Below, piece by piece: positions 43,663 through 53,779 of a stretch of DNA of 64,000 nucleotides. The notes under the pieces are model-generated. The model made no database searches. It had not been told where the DNA came from and saw only the letters and a program-made list of their open reading frames with translations. Numbering within the stretch: position 1 is the first letter of the stretch; each line of letters opens with the position of its first letter. This DNA is from Pyropia haitanensis. Lineage: Eukaryota > Rhodophyta > Bangiophyceae > Bangiales > Bangiaceae. The stretch lies in assembly GCA_008729055.1 (NCBI GenBank), contig SDUX01000004.1:2480001-2544000 (forward strand). The letters are read 5' to 3'. Position numbers and translations under genes: made by a program.

Positions 43663-44080
43663 GTTGTGCTCCTGCGTTACCCGCGTCTTTTTTCTTTTTT
43701 GGTTTTGGTGGGTGGGCAGGCGTTGTGATCGGTCTCCACTCCACCACGTAGGCACAGATCGTATGTACACTGGTCGCATTGTATTTTGTTAAATCCATCT
43801 TGTTTGTTGCACATCTCCGAAGGTTGCTGCCTGTGACTTTAACACTCGGCGAGTGACGGCCGCTTGTAGCAGTCCACTGCGCGAGAACGTTGACTGGACC
43901 GAACAATTCCCATCGTCTCCTCTCTATGCACCCCAACCGTGGCAAAGCGGGCCACACCCACGCAGGCACTCCAAGACGACCACATGAACAATCGTACACG
44001 CTGACCGCACATCCACAGTGAGGTCAGACACAACAACAAAAAAAAAAAAGCTCACGCAAAATGAGCTCATAACGTGCATC
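43663..44080. other. Intergenic between convergent genes
   Basis: 418 bases, moderately AT-rich, separate the stops of the inositol-dehydrogenase-like (+) and 6PGDH (-) genes. A T-rich patch follows the + stop, and an A run lies at 44037-44049. This is the likely shared 3' UTR and poly(A) zone. Confidence 0.6.
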
Positions 44081-45742
44081 CTACTGCGTCTCGGTGACAC
44101 CATCGCTAGACCAGCGCGTGTGGAACACGCCATCCTTGTCCAACCGCTTGTACGTGTGGCTGCCGAAAAAGTCGCGCTGCGACTGCACCATCTGAGCCGA
44201 CGGCAGCACCGTCCGACGGTAGGTATCATAGTAGGCAAGGCTGCCCGACATGGCAGGCACTGACACGCCCGCGTTGATGGCCGTCGTGACCACCGACCGC
44301 CACGCCGACTGCGCCGACGCCAACTCAGATGCAAAGCCAGGGTCCACCAGCAGCGACGCGAGCTCCGCGTCCACGTCGTACGCCGCCTTGATGCGGTCCA
44401 AAAAGACGGCCCGGATGATGCAGCCGCCCTTCCAGATGCGCGAAATGGCGCCCAGGTCCAGACCCCACCCGTATTCCTTGCCCGCCGCGCGGATGAGGTT
44501 CATGCCCTGCGCGTAAGAGCAAATCTTGGACGCGTACAGCGCAGACCGCACGGCCGCGACGAGAGCCGCCTTCTCTGCCGACGACACAGATGTGGCTACG
44601 TCCGTGGCGGGGCCGGCCAGCACCGCTGCCGCAACGCCACGGTCCTCCTTGAGTGCCGAGAGGTAACGCGCCTCAAGCGCCGCCGCGATGGTCGGGATGG
44701 GTACCAGCCGCGCGGCCGCCTCCTGCACTGTCCACATGCCGGTGCCCTTGGCGCCAGTCTGGTCCAGCACCTTCTCGACCAGCGCCGAGCCGTCGCCGAC
44801 GAGGTCGTCCGACGTGCGGAGGATGGCGGCAGTAATCTCAATGAGAAAAGACTGCAGGTTGGACCCATTCCAGTCCTCAAACACCTCTGCAATCTCGGGC
44901 GCGCTCATCCCACCAACGGTCTTGAGCACGTCGTACGCCTCACCAATCAGCTGCATGTCCCCATACTCAATCCCATTGTGCACCATCTTGACATAGTTGC
45001 CCGCACCCCCCGTGCCAATGTACGTCACGCACGGGCCGTCGTCCACCTGCGCGGCGATGGAGCGGAGCATCGGCTCGAGCGCATCAAACGCTGGGCGAGG
45101 CCCGCCGGGCATGAGGCTGGGCCCCAGCCGCGCACCATCCTCCCCGCCCGACACGCCCATGCCCATGTACAGCAGGCCATCGGCCGCAAGGTCCCTGGAC
45201 CGCCGCTCGGTGTTGGTGTAAAACTCGTTGCCGCCGTCAATAATCATGTCCCCGGGCTCCAGGTGCTCCCGCAGCACCGCAATGGTGGCATCCACCGGCG
45301 CGCCCGCCTTGACCAGCATAATCACCCGGCGGGGAGTCGCGAGAGACGCCACAAACTCCGCCATATCCTCATAGCCCAACAGCTTGTCCGACAGGCCCTC
45401 CGCCTCTGCACGCGCGACCGTGTCCTTGGTCTTGGACGCGCTGCGGTTGTACACCGAGATCGGGAAGCCGTGGTCCGCAATGTTCAGCGCCAAGTTCTGG
45501 CCCATCACCGCCAGGCCCACCAGGCCCACCGACGCCTTGTCGGTGGGGGTGGTGGCCGTCGCGCCCGGCACGGGCGCCTCCATCGTCATGCAGGGGGTCA
45601 CCACGGCGGCGGCACGCCGCGACGGGACGCAGCCCGCGGGGGTGGAGGGAGTCGTGGACACCAGCGCGCTAGTGCGGCTGCCCACCGCGGCGCGAGCCGC
45701 GGTCGCGGGGGCGACGGGCAGGAAGCCCGCGACGGGAGCCAT
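44081..45742 (-). CDS. PGD: 6-phosphogluconate dehydrogenase (decarboxylating), probably plastid
   Basis: 553 residues from the ATG at 45742. The first ~70 residues (MAPVAGFLPVAPATAARAAV...) resemble a plastid transit peptide. The mature part has GLVGLAVMGQNLALNIADHG (NADP site), IIDGGNEFYTNTERR, GVSGGEDGARLGPSLMPGG, and the signature GAGNYVKMVHNGIEYGDMQL with catalytic K252 and H255. Near the end is QSQRDFFGSHTYKR, which closes the partner's active site. The enzyme makes ribulose-5-phosphate and NADPH in the oxidative pentose-phosphate pathway. All catalytic motifs are intact. No intron. It is divergent from the P450 gene 1.8 kb away. Confidence 0.96.
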   Translation of the reverse strand: MAPVAGFLPVAPATAARAAVGSRTSALVSTTPSTPAGCVPSRRAAAVVTPCMTMEAPVPGATATTPTDKASVGLVGLAVMGQNLALNIADHGFPISVYNRSASKTKDTVARAEAEGLSDKLLGYEDMAEFVASLATPRRVIMLVKAGAPVDATIAVLREHLEPGDMIIDGGNEFYTNTERRSRDLAADGLLYMGMGVSGGEDGARLGPSLMPGGPRPAFDALEPMLRSIAAQVDDGPCVTYIGTGGAGNYVKMVHNGIEYGDMQLIGEAYDVLKTVGGMSAPEIAEVFEDWNGSNLQSFLIEITAAILRTSDDLVGDGSALVEKVLDQTGAKGTGMWTVQEAAARLVPIPTIAAALEARYLSALKEDRGVAAAVLAGPATDVATSVSSAEKAALVAAVRSALYASKICSYAQGMNLIRAAGKEYGWGLDLGAISRIWKGGCIIRAVFLDRIKAAYDVDAELASLLVDPGFASELASAQSAWRSVVTTAINAGVSVPAMSGSLAYYDTYRRTVLPSAQMVQSQRDFFGSHTYKRLDKDGVFHTRWSSDGVTETQ

Positions 45743-47519
45743 GGCGGTGGCGGGACGGACAGAGGGGAGGGGAGGAGGGCAGAGGGGCGAGGCGAGATGA
45801 ACCCGGGGTGGGGGTACGGATGTGGAGCTTATCGACGCTGGCCGCGAGGTTGGAGAAGGCAGCGTCACGATGACGACCGGGACGACGAGGGAGAGGGACC
45901 GGTGCGGTGGCGAAAATGATGACCTCGGCTGATTGACTTCGTGGCCAGTCGTGGGGTAGATCAATCAAGCAGGCCACGAAGGCATGCGCCCCAGCAGCAA
46001 CCCGCCTCCCAACGGCACGGGCCGCCGCCGAATCGGCGTGCGGCTCGCTGCCTGCCGGATCGCGCAAGACTGGCGGCTGCCCGAGCCACCGCCCACGGAC
46101 GCGTGCCCTCGCAGCTGGCGGTCCGTCGAGAGGCCTCGCGATATCAACCTGGTCTTTTTTGGTGCCGTTGAAAAGACGCGTGCCAAGATATTCTTTGGGC
46201 GGCTGCTGTGTGCCTGGCCATTGGCCGGTTGCATATCTACGCTGTCTCGACCGCTCGGAAACAAGCTCTGAAACTGTCAATTGCGAAGAACTTATCTGAT
46301 AGTTTTCATGTTTCTCGACCAACTCGTGTGTTGGGAGCAGGGATCGGGTACCGCCGCCGGCTGCCAGGCTTCGTCGTCCATGGCTGTCCGCCAAGCCGCG
46401 CCGTCGCAGTGCTTTTCTCTTTGCGTTTCGACATAGGCGAGCGGACGCCACTGCTCAGCTATTGCCAGGTCGGCTGCGGGCGCTCGCGTCGGTGTGCCTG
46501 GCGCAGTGGCACCGGATAGAGCGAAAGGGTAGGGCGCACGGGTGGTGTATGCGTGTCCATTCATCCAGGAGCCCCTTTGCGCTGTTCTAATGTCCCATGC
46601 TGGTCTCTCGCCGCCCATTGATAGCCTCGTGGTGCATGCCGCACGCGCGCGACGGGGAGCACCTCCCGGGGGCGGCAAACGAGGTTTCCGACTCATCTGA
46701 AGCACTCCCAGCCGTGTAGGATCTGATAGGTGCGGAGAGGGAGGAAGGAAAGTCCACTGCGGTCGCCCGTTGGAGCGGACGTCATCTGCTAGCAGAGGAG
46801 GCGACGCCGGCGGCGGGGGGAGGCCCGCGTGACCGGTGGGAACGATCCCTTTACATCAGCGAGCTGGCGCTCCGCCTGCAGGGCGGGAGTCAGTGCACGA
46901 ACTGTTCCGCGTCGGCAGTCTTGGAATGTTTCGTCCGGGTGTCTACTGAGCAGAATTGTATGGACTTTGCTGTAGATTGTACGGTACAGTCTCTATCCGC
47001 ACGGGTCCATGCTGTACACAGGAGATCTGCACAGTACAAGCTTGATCCGCTGCGCTGGGCTGCTCGTGTTCCCAAGCGGCGAGAGCGAGCACAAGGTCTT
47101 GGCTGTGGGGGGTCACTACGTACCTACCCTACAATACGGTGCGGCCGCACAAAATGGCGGTGCCTTGCTCGAGGCTGCTTACGCTCAGGCCGGTTCTTGC
47201 CACTGTGCTGCTGCAACACATGCCGCATGCATATCATCACGGGTCGACCGGACGCACACAGCTCCGTTGACCCTTTGCCGCAGTCCTTCTTGTTGCGAAG
47301 GGGGTGTGTGTAGCCATCTGCCTGCACCCCCAGCTGCGCGTGACTGTTGCGACAGCGCGCCCACGCGGGCCCCTGCTTCTCCTCTGGTCCCCACCTCCGC
47401 TTCCTCCGAGCCGGTTGGTCTTGTGTGCACACCCTGCTTGGCCTGCCCCGCCGGTGGCCAAGCCCGCCCTTTCCCCGCAGACGGCGACCGGCGGGCTCGC
47501 CCCGCCGTTGCTGCCCGCC
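45743..47519. other. Intergenic between divergent genes, possible structured RNA
   Basis: No protein gene I can support; the ATG-initiated frames are short and unordered. The zone 46715-46920 is unusual: purine-rich with a GGAAAGTCC element (46749-46757) and several short complementary segments. It is discussed under findings. The flanks should contain the promoters of 6PGDH (-) and the P450 (+). Confidence 0.45.
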
Positions 47520-49391
47520 ATGACCAGCCCCTGTGCGGCGTGGGTGGGCGCCTTTCCCGGCGCCCGCGTGCCGTCCCGCCGCCGTTCCACGCGCGCGGTG
47601 TGCCACCGCGCGCGCCGCGGCGCGGCGACGCGGGTGGCGCCCGCCGCGGTCGGCGCCCCCGCCGGCGATGCGGGCCGTCTGGCGGCAGACGCGGCCGCCG
47701 CGGCGGCGCGGCAGAGCGGGGCGTGCCCGGAGGGGCCGGCGGGACAGGCCGCGCCGCCGTCGCTGCCGTGGGAGGCGACGGACCCGCTGGCCGCGGCGTC
47801 CACGGCGAGCTGCCCCCAGCAGGCAGACGAGGATCGCGCAGCTGCAGAGGTGGCTACTGGCAATGCGCACCCGCGGTGGCCCCTCCCTCCGACCGTCGAG
47901 GTGTCCCGCCTGCTGTGGCTGGGTGCCACCCAAACGCCGGGCTTTTGGCGCTTCCCCCTGGGGGTGCTGGCCACCGCTGCGGCCGCGGCGGGCTCCCCAG
48001 ACGTCCTGACCGTCACAATGATGGGGCGGCCGCTGGTGACGGCGGTCCTGTCTGCGCCCGCGGTGGCGGCGGCGCTGGCCGCCCCGTCCGACGTCCTGAC
48101 CGCGGAGCCGATGCACCTCACGATGGGGCGGACGTTTGAGGTCCCTGCCAGCGCCTATCGGAGTGCGGCGGAAGCGGCCGAGGCCGTGCAAATGACCCCG
48201 GCGGCAATGGAGGTGCTCAACGCGCACTTTCGCCAGGCGGTGACCCACACCTGGTGGTGGTCCACGCCAGACCTCCATGAGCGGCTGGACCGGGCGATTG
48301 AGGCCAAGCTCGCCGCCATCGTCGGGCCCAGTGGGGACGCGACGGTGGACCTCTTTGAGACCTTTTCCCAGTTGGTCGTCACTGCGATGCTGGCTGTCTT
48401 TGTTGGCGACACGTTTGCCGCGTCCTATGGCAGCGAGGTGGCGGTGGCCTTTCGCGAGTGGGAGCGGGCGGCGTGGACACTGCCGTGGATTCTCGCCCCC
48501 CTGACTGCCCGCCGGCTACACCCTGAGATTGAGCCTGCGTACGCGCGCGCGTTCCAGCCTATCCTGGACGCCGTCACCGCTGTGATGGAGGGGGAGGAAG
48601 CTGTCCAGCCAGGCACCTACCTACACGACATGCTCACCACGCTCGACCGGGCGGGACAAATGGGCATGGTGCGGCCCGCGCACGTAGCAAAGCAGGTGAT
48701 CTCGGCACTGCTCGCTGCGCACATCAACACGCACGTGTCTGGGGCGTGGACAGTTGCGCACGTGGCGGCGCACCCGGACCTGACCGCCGCCGCGGCCGCC
48801 GAGGTAGCCGCCGCCGACGCGGGACGGCCGCCGCCGGTGGCGGCGGCGGGGCGCAGCCCGACGGGCCTGCCCGTCATGGAGGCGGTCTGGGCCGAGGCGC
48901 TGCGCTGCAACGCCGTCGCGCCCGCCATCCGTGGCACGCGGGCGCCCTTTCACGTGGCCGCCTCGGCCGCCGCGGGCGGGGCGGCGGGCGGCGGCGACGG
49001 CCAGCCGGGCTGGACCGTCCCGGGCGGTGGCCACCTTGTGCTCCTCTCCCCTGCGCATGCCAACACGGGCGCCGACTACTATGGCGAGGCGGCCGGCGAC
49101 GTCGACCCGCACCGCTTTGTGCCCCCCGCCACCCCATCGTGGCAGGCCGCAGAGTCGGACCGGCGGCTGCTGATGTTTGGGGGTGGCGTCCACGTTTGCA
49201 TTGGCCGGCGGGTGGCCGAGGATATCCTCGGTCGGATGTGGCGGGCGCTCTACCGCAGCCAGTGCCGTGTGGAGCTGGTCGGCTGCGAGGGGGGCTTGCC
49301 GCCTGCCGACTTTTTGCGGGCAGGTAGCACTGCCATGCCGACGCGGCCTGTGCACGTGCGCTTGACGCTTCATGGGGAAGCGGAGCATTGA
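47520..49391 (+). CDS. Cytochrome P450 with long N-terminal extension
   Basis: 623 residues from the ATG at 47520 (CCATG context). The first ~120 residues are Ala/Arg/Pro-rich without an obvious membrane anchor; the first part looks like a transit peptide. The P450 fold begins at about 130 (PTVEVSRLLWLG). The I-helix segment LLAAHINTHVSGAWTVAHV replaces the usual A-G-x-x-T with A-H-I-N-T. The ExxR pair is E459/R462 in EALRCN. The heme loop FGGGVHVCIGRR has Cys560 as the heme ligand. P450s are heme mono-oxygenases. The I-helix style and heme loop point toward the CYP51/CYP7-like clan, but the substrate is unknown. The heme motif is complete, so it is probably functional. No intron needed. Confidence 0.88.
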   Translation: MTSPCAAWVGAFPGARVPSRRRSTRAVCHRARRGAATRVAPAAVGAPAGDAGRLAADAAAAAARQSGACPEGPAGQAAPPSLPWEATDPLAAASTASCPQQADEDRAAAEVATGNAHPRWPLPPTVEVSRLLWLGATQTPGFWRFPLGVLATAAAAAGSPDVLTVTMMGRPLVTAVLSAPAVAAALAAPSDVLTAEPMHLTMGRTFEVPASAYRSAAEAAEAVQMTPAAMEVLNAHFRQAVTHTWWWSTPDLHERLDRAIEAKLAAIVGPSGDATVDLFETFSQLVVTAMLAVFVGDTFAASYGSEVAVAFREWERAAWTLPWILAPLTARRLHPEIEPAYARAFQPILDAVTAVMEGEEAVQPGTYLHDMLTTLDRAGQMGMVRPAHVAKQVISALLAAHINTHVSGAWTVAHVAAHPDLTAAAAAEVAAADAGRPPPVAAAGRSPTGLPVMEAVWAEALRCNAVAPAIRGTRAPFHVAASAAAGGAAGGGDGQPGWTVPGGGHLVLLSPAHANTGADYYGEAAGDVDPHRFVPPATPSWQAAESDRRLLMFGGGVHVCIGRRVAEDILGRMWRALYRSQCRVELVGCEGGLPPADFLRAGSTAMPTRPVHVRLTLHGEAEH

Positions 49392-50231
49392 GGTGGACGG
49401 CGCTGCCGTGTGCAGCCTGGCGGGTGGGCGGCGAACCGCGGGGTGGTGTGTACGTACGTGCCTCTTCCCCGCTCTGCTTGTAATCTGTTTGGGGTATGCT
49501 TGCTGGCCCCACCGTCACTGCTTCCTGACGGGATTTGCGGCGACGTGTGGTGCTCTGGCGCGGCGTTGGTTGGACGTCCGTGATGGCATTGCCGTACCGG
49601 ACGCAGCGCCCTGGGGATGGGGCCGCCCGGAGAGACTGTTTTGGTTCTGGAAGGATGCTTGCGGTGTGGGTAGGCCGACAGACGGCTTGTATGTAGTGTA
49701 TGTACACGGGTTGGGATAGCGGTCAGCCTATGCTGAGACGAAGAATGGGTTGGGCGTGGCAAACGCAGGCACTGTCCGCCAGTGGCATTACGCTGTGGGC
49801 AGCGACTTGAGTAAGTGCTGGGGATCCAGCCACGTGGCTGACACCCAGTCGCTGCAATGGGTGTGGCAGGAGCCCCACAGTGAGCGTTGACGGTGAAATT
49901 TCCCACGTTGGGGGCTCGACTGGACATTTCGGTTCCAGCGTAGGACCGCCGTCACTCGCGCCACCGTCCTCGTGCACCCCGAGCTCCCCCGACCGACGCC
50001 CCGCCTTCTGCCCGCGTCTTCCACTCGCGGCGCGCGCCTGTGGCGCCGACCTGTTGTGTGTTGTCAAGTGCGCTGTCGGTGTGGCCCGTCAACCACCACT
50101 TCCTCCCCACCGTCCTCCTCCGGTTGTGACGCTTCTTGGTCGGGCCGCCTTCCTCGTGCCGGTCCATTTGGTTCGTCCCCCCGCTCCCCCCCCCCCCCCC
50201 CCTGTTCGCTTTGGGCTGCGCCTTTTTGACG
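49392..50231. other. Intergenic
   Basis: No gene seen. Moderate GC up to ~49950, then increasingly C-rich with C runs near 50188-50201, forming the leader of the OTU gene. Confidence 0.55.
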
Positions 50232-50960
50232 ATGAGGCCCAGCGTGTGCCCACGGCACCCTCCCCCCCCCCCAACGTCTGCGCGTGACCCCCCCCCCCCC
50301 CCCCATCTGGCCTTTGCGTCCGGTGCGCTGGCGTTTGCCGGCGACGTGGTCGCCACCGCCGTCGCCTCCCACCCGCTCGTCGCGTGGGCGCGCGCGGCCA
50401 TCCCCGTCAAGGCGGCGTCCCCCCTCCACCGCCACCACCGGGACCCGCCGCGGGCGTCCTCGGGTGCGGCCGCCCCCGCCGACGACACGTACCTCCCCGC
50501 CGGCCGCGCGCGCGTCCTCCCCATCCGCGGCGACGGCCGCTGCCTCTTCCGCTCCATCGCGCGGTCGCTGGCGCTCGCGGCGGGCCGCCCCCTGCCCGAA
50601 AAGCTCGAGGTGGGCGACGCCGACGCCCTCCGCGCGCTCGCGTGGAAGGAGATGTGCGTCGTGCGCAAGCGCGAGTTTGTCGACCGCATGATTGTCGAGG
50701 GCAACATGGACGCGTACTGCACGGCGCTGCGGCGGCCTGAATTCTACGCGGGCGAGGCGGAGATGCTGGCGCTTGCCGACGTCCTCCGCGTGCCCATCGC
50801 GGTGTACCTGCGCGAGGGGGGGGGGGGCGGCGGCGGCCGGTACCGCAAGATTGCCGAGTACGGCGCGGAGTGGGGCAAGGTCGCCAAGGGGGGGGTCAAG
50901 ACGCCGGTGCGCGTGCTGTACAATGGGTACAACCACTATGACGCGCTGCAAACGTTGTGA
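50232..50960 (+). CDS. OTU-domain cysteine protease (deubiquitinase-like)
   Basis: 242 residues from the first in-frame ATG (MRPSVCPRHPPPPP). A Pro-rich start is followed by a moderately hydrophobic stretch (AFASGALAFAGDVVATAV). The OTU domain then runs from about 93 to the end: VLPIRGDGRCLFRSIARSLA with D101 and nucleophile C104; middle segments KRRFVDRM-like (KREFVDRMIVEGNMDAYC) and FYAGEAEMLALADVLRVPI; and YNGYNHYDAL with catalytic H235. OTU proteases remove ubiquitin or related modifiers. A Gly run at ~196-203, in a G homopolymer, interrupts a loop but keeps frame. The start is uncertain because the frame is open upstream without ATG. Confidence 0.88.
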   Translation: MRPSVCPRHPPPPPTSARDPPPPPHLAFASGALAFAGDVVATAVASHPLVAWARAAIPVKAASPLHRHHRDPPRASSGAAAPADDTYLPAGRARVLPIRGDGRCLFRSIARSLALAAGRPLPEKLEVGDADALRALAWKEMCVVRKREFVDRMIVEGNMDAYCTALRRPEFYAGEAEMLALADVLRVPIAVYLREGGGGGGGRYRKIAEYGAEWGKVAKGGVKTPVRVLYNGYNHYDALQTL

Positions 50961-51180
50961 TCGACTCTGGGTGCGCCGCCGGCACGGGGCGGCCGGGCGG
51001 CCGGACGGGCGGCGGCGGCGGCGGCGCGGGGGGGCGCCAGCCGGCGGCGGCGGCGCCGTCGGTCGACAGTGGGGTTGGTGGCTCCGCTGCGGTAGCGGTG
51101 GCGCGGGGGTGTGCGGGCAGAGGGTCGGCGGCGTGTGTGTGGACGGCGGCGTCTCGTTTGGCCGTGGTGGGGTTGCGGTG

Positions 51181-51225
<45 letters not shown>

Positions 51226-53182
51226 TGCGGGTTGGCTGCCCGCGCGGGGTTGGCTGACGGCCACCGTTGGGCAGGGCGGGTAGGCAGTGGCGGGTAGGTG
51301 GGCGTACGGGCGAGGGCGGGGCGGCGGGCGGTGGGTGGTGGCGGCGGCGGCGGATACTTTTCCTGTCGCGCGTGGGGCGCCGGGAGGCGCCCGCGTGTGG
51401 ATTGGCTGGGAGGCGGGGGGAGGGCGGCCGCCGCGGCCGGCGGCGGTGGTGCCGTCGCCGCGGCCCGCGTTCCCCGGTCCACGGCGGGCGTGCCTAGTGG
51501 GACGGGGGGTGGGGTGGCGGCCCGCCCGTGGGCGCGACCGCCGCGCGGTGCGGGTGGCCGGTCGTCGCCGCCACGCCCCGCGAGCGCTTTTTTTTTTGTT
51601 TTTTTTTTTGTTTGTGTGGGTGCGTGTCGTCCCCGCCGCCTCTGCGCGGCGACGCGGCGTCTGCCCGGCGGGGCGCGGCCGCGACAGTAGCCCGCCGCCG
51701 CGGCCCGCCGCCGCCGCCGCGGCGGCGGTCGGTGGGGGGCCCGCCAGCGGGGCCGCGGTGGCCCCCCGGCCGGCCGCGCGGCCGGCCGCGGCGGCGGCAC
51801 GCCCGCCACGCCACCGCCGCCGCCGGCCGCCCGCGGAGCCCTTCCACCGACGAGGGGGCGGCCGGCCGCCGCGGGCGGACCAGCGGCCGCTTCCAATCCG
51901 TCCGACGGGCCGTGCCGCGCGTCGTCGACGGGCAACGGCCGGGGGCGGGCGCGCCGCCGTCGCGTGGCGTGGCCGCCCCGCGCGTCGACGCGGCCGCCGC
52001 CGCCGTCGGTCATTGGCCGCGCCGCCGCCGCGGGCGGCGGCGGCGGCCAGCCTACCCGCTAGCTAGGCGGCACTCCCCCTTCCAGGCCGCCGCCAAAGCC
52101 GCCGCTAAACACTTGTCGTGGCGGGGGGGGGGGGGGGGTGGCGGCGTGGCCGTGCCGCGTCGACGCGGGCGGGGCGGCGCCCCTGCCCGCGGCCGCCGGC
52201 GGCGACCGCCGCGCGGCCACGTCATCCGCGGGGCGCCGCGCGGGAGCGCCCGCGCCGACGGCGGCGGCGGCTCAAATTCCAGCCCGCCCCGCCTCCCGCG
52301 CGCGCCACCGCCGCCGCCGCCGCCACCGCCACCGCCGCGGCCGCGGCCGCGACGGTCACGGTCGCCGCGGCCGGGCGCGGCGGCAGCGACCAAGAAACCG
52401 CGCGTGTAGGGGAGGAGGGTGGAGAGCGGGGGAGGGGCGTCGCGGGGCTGCCCGCCGCCGCCACCACTCGTCGTCGCCCCCGCTGCTACCACCGCCGCTG
52501 CTGCCGCTGCCGCCGCCGCGGCGGCGGCCGACGCGGCCGCCGCGGCGCTCGCGCTGGCGTCCCCTGCCGCCGCGGCGCTCGCGCTGGCGTCCCCTGCCGC
52601 GGCGGCGGCGGTGACAGCGACCGGGTGGGCGGCCGCGGCGGCGGGTGGCGGGTGGGGGCGCTCCCCGTCTGGGCGGCGCGACGCGGCCCTCCCGCCCCTC
52701 TCCAGCGCCGCCCGCGGGGTGGCAGGGCGGCACCCGTCCCGCCTACCCCGCGGCCAGTGGCGGCCGCGCCCCCCGCGAGGGCCGCCCCGCCTGCGCCCAA
52801 TGGCGGGGGGAGGGGAAGGGCGGGTCGTAGGGGACGCCGCGCCTCGCCGCGCGTGGCGGGTCGGCGCCCGCTGCTTGTGCGGCGGCGCTGGCCCACCCCC
52901 GCCGTCGCCACGGCAGCCGCGGGCGCTGGCGCTGCCGCCGGGGGGATCCCCCGACCGCTGGTCGCGCTTCCTCCCCCTACCCCCCGCGCGCCGCGCACCT
53001 CAACCGTCCCGCAGCCTGCCCTCTGTCTGCAGACGCTGGAACCGGTGCGCGCCTCCGCCCCCCCCCCCCTCCCCCCGCCTCTCCCCTCCCTCCCTCTCCC
53101 CCCCCTTCTTCCCCCCCCCCCCCTCAGCCCAGCACCCCTCCCTGTTCCTGCTCTACTTTTTTCGGTTGCGACGCCCCGCACC
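50961..53182. other. Low-complexity intergenic stretch and leader
   Basis: 2.2 kb of GC-rich simple sequence. It has GGC repeats near 51184-51224, T runs at about 51588-51613, G runs near 52124-52138, and a 30-bp tandem duplication at 52541-52600. From about 52980 to 53160 the + strand is C/T-rich, leading to the ATG at 53183. A frame ending at 52409 finishes in a basic RSRSPRPGAAAATKKPRV tail and might be part of a gene, but no start or domain supports it. Confidence 0.5.
52541..52600. repeat. Perfect 30-bp tandem duplication
   Basis: 52541-52570 and 52571-52600 are identical (CGCGGCGCTCGCGCTGGCGT then CCCCTGCCGC). Confidence 0.9.
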
Positions 53183-53779
53183 ATGATGTACACGCCGTCC
53201 ACCTCGACGATGGTGGTGGTGGCGGTTGCCGGCGCGGGCCTCCTCCTCGCCGGCGCCATCACGCTGCAGCGGATCCGCGGGGCGGTGCAGCCGCCGGGGG
53301 GGAGGCGGGGGGCGGCCGCCGACCAGGCCGCCGGGGGGGCCGCCGCCGCAACCGCGACGGCCGCCGCCCCAGAGACGCGGGTGGTCTTTCCTGACGAGCC
53401 CGCGCCACAGACTGTTGACGGCGTTGACGGCGGCGGCGGCGGTGGTGGCCGTGGCGGCAGTAACGGCGGCAGCGGCGGCGGCGGCGGCGGCGGCGGCGAC
53501 GGCGGCGGTGGCGGTGGTGGTGGTGGCGGTCCGCCCCCGTCGGTGCCCGCCGCGTCCTCTTCCGCCGCCGTCGCGTCGGCGGCGGTGGACGTGCCGGTCC
53601 CCCCCCCCGACGTGACGGACACGACGCCCCTGCCGCCGCCGGCGTTTGCCATGGCCGCTGTTGGGGGGCGGGGTGGGGCGGGAAGCTCGGCGGAGCGGGA
53701 GGAGGGGGGGGGGGGACGCCGCCGGGGGGGAGCGCGGGGCCCATGTAGGCGCCGGCAGGGGGGGGCGGGACGCCCCTGA
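53183..53779 (+). CDS. Small single-span membrane protein with Gly-rich tail (unrecognised)
   Basis: 198 residues from an ATG at 53183 that follows a typical pyrimidine-rich leader. Residues ~9-30 (TMVVVAVAGAGLLLAGAITL) form one hydrophobic membrane segment near the N-terminus. The rest is disordered: Ala- and Gly-rich runs, an acidic patch (VVFPDEPAPQTVDGVD), Pro-rich linkers and a basic end. This is the layout of an N-terminally anchored protein with a soluble tail. The last ~30 residues cross G runs, so the true end may differ. I recognise no family. Confidence 0.5.
   Translation: MMYTPSTSTMVVVAVAGAGLLLAGAITLQRIRGAVQPPGGRRGAAADQAAGGAAAATATAAAPETRVVFPDEPAPQTVDGVDGGGGGGGRGGSNGGSGGGGGGGGDGGGGGGGGGGPPPSVPAASSSAAVASAAVDVPVPPPDVTDTTPLPPPAFAMAAVGGRGGAGSSAEREEGGGGRRRGGARGPCRRRQGGAGRP

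Noticed and set aside
42331..43779. Minus-strand frame of 482 codons opposite the inositol dehydrogenase
   Set aside because: His/Arg/Val-rich antisense shadow of a conserved oxidoreductase.
50064..52013. Minus-strand frame of 649 codons
   Set aside because: Covers the OTU protease gene on the other strand and otherwise reads as Arg/Pro/Ala low complexity.
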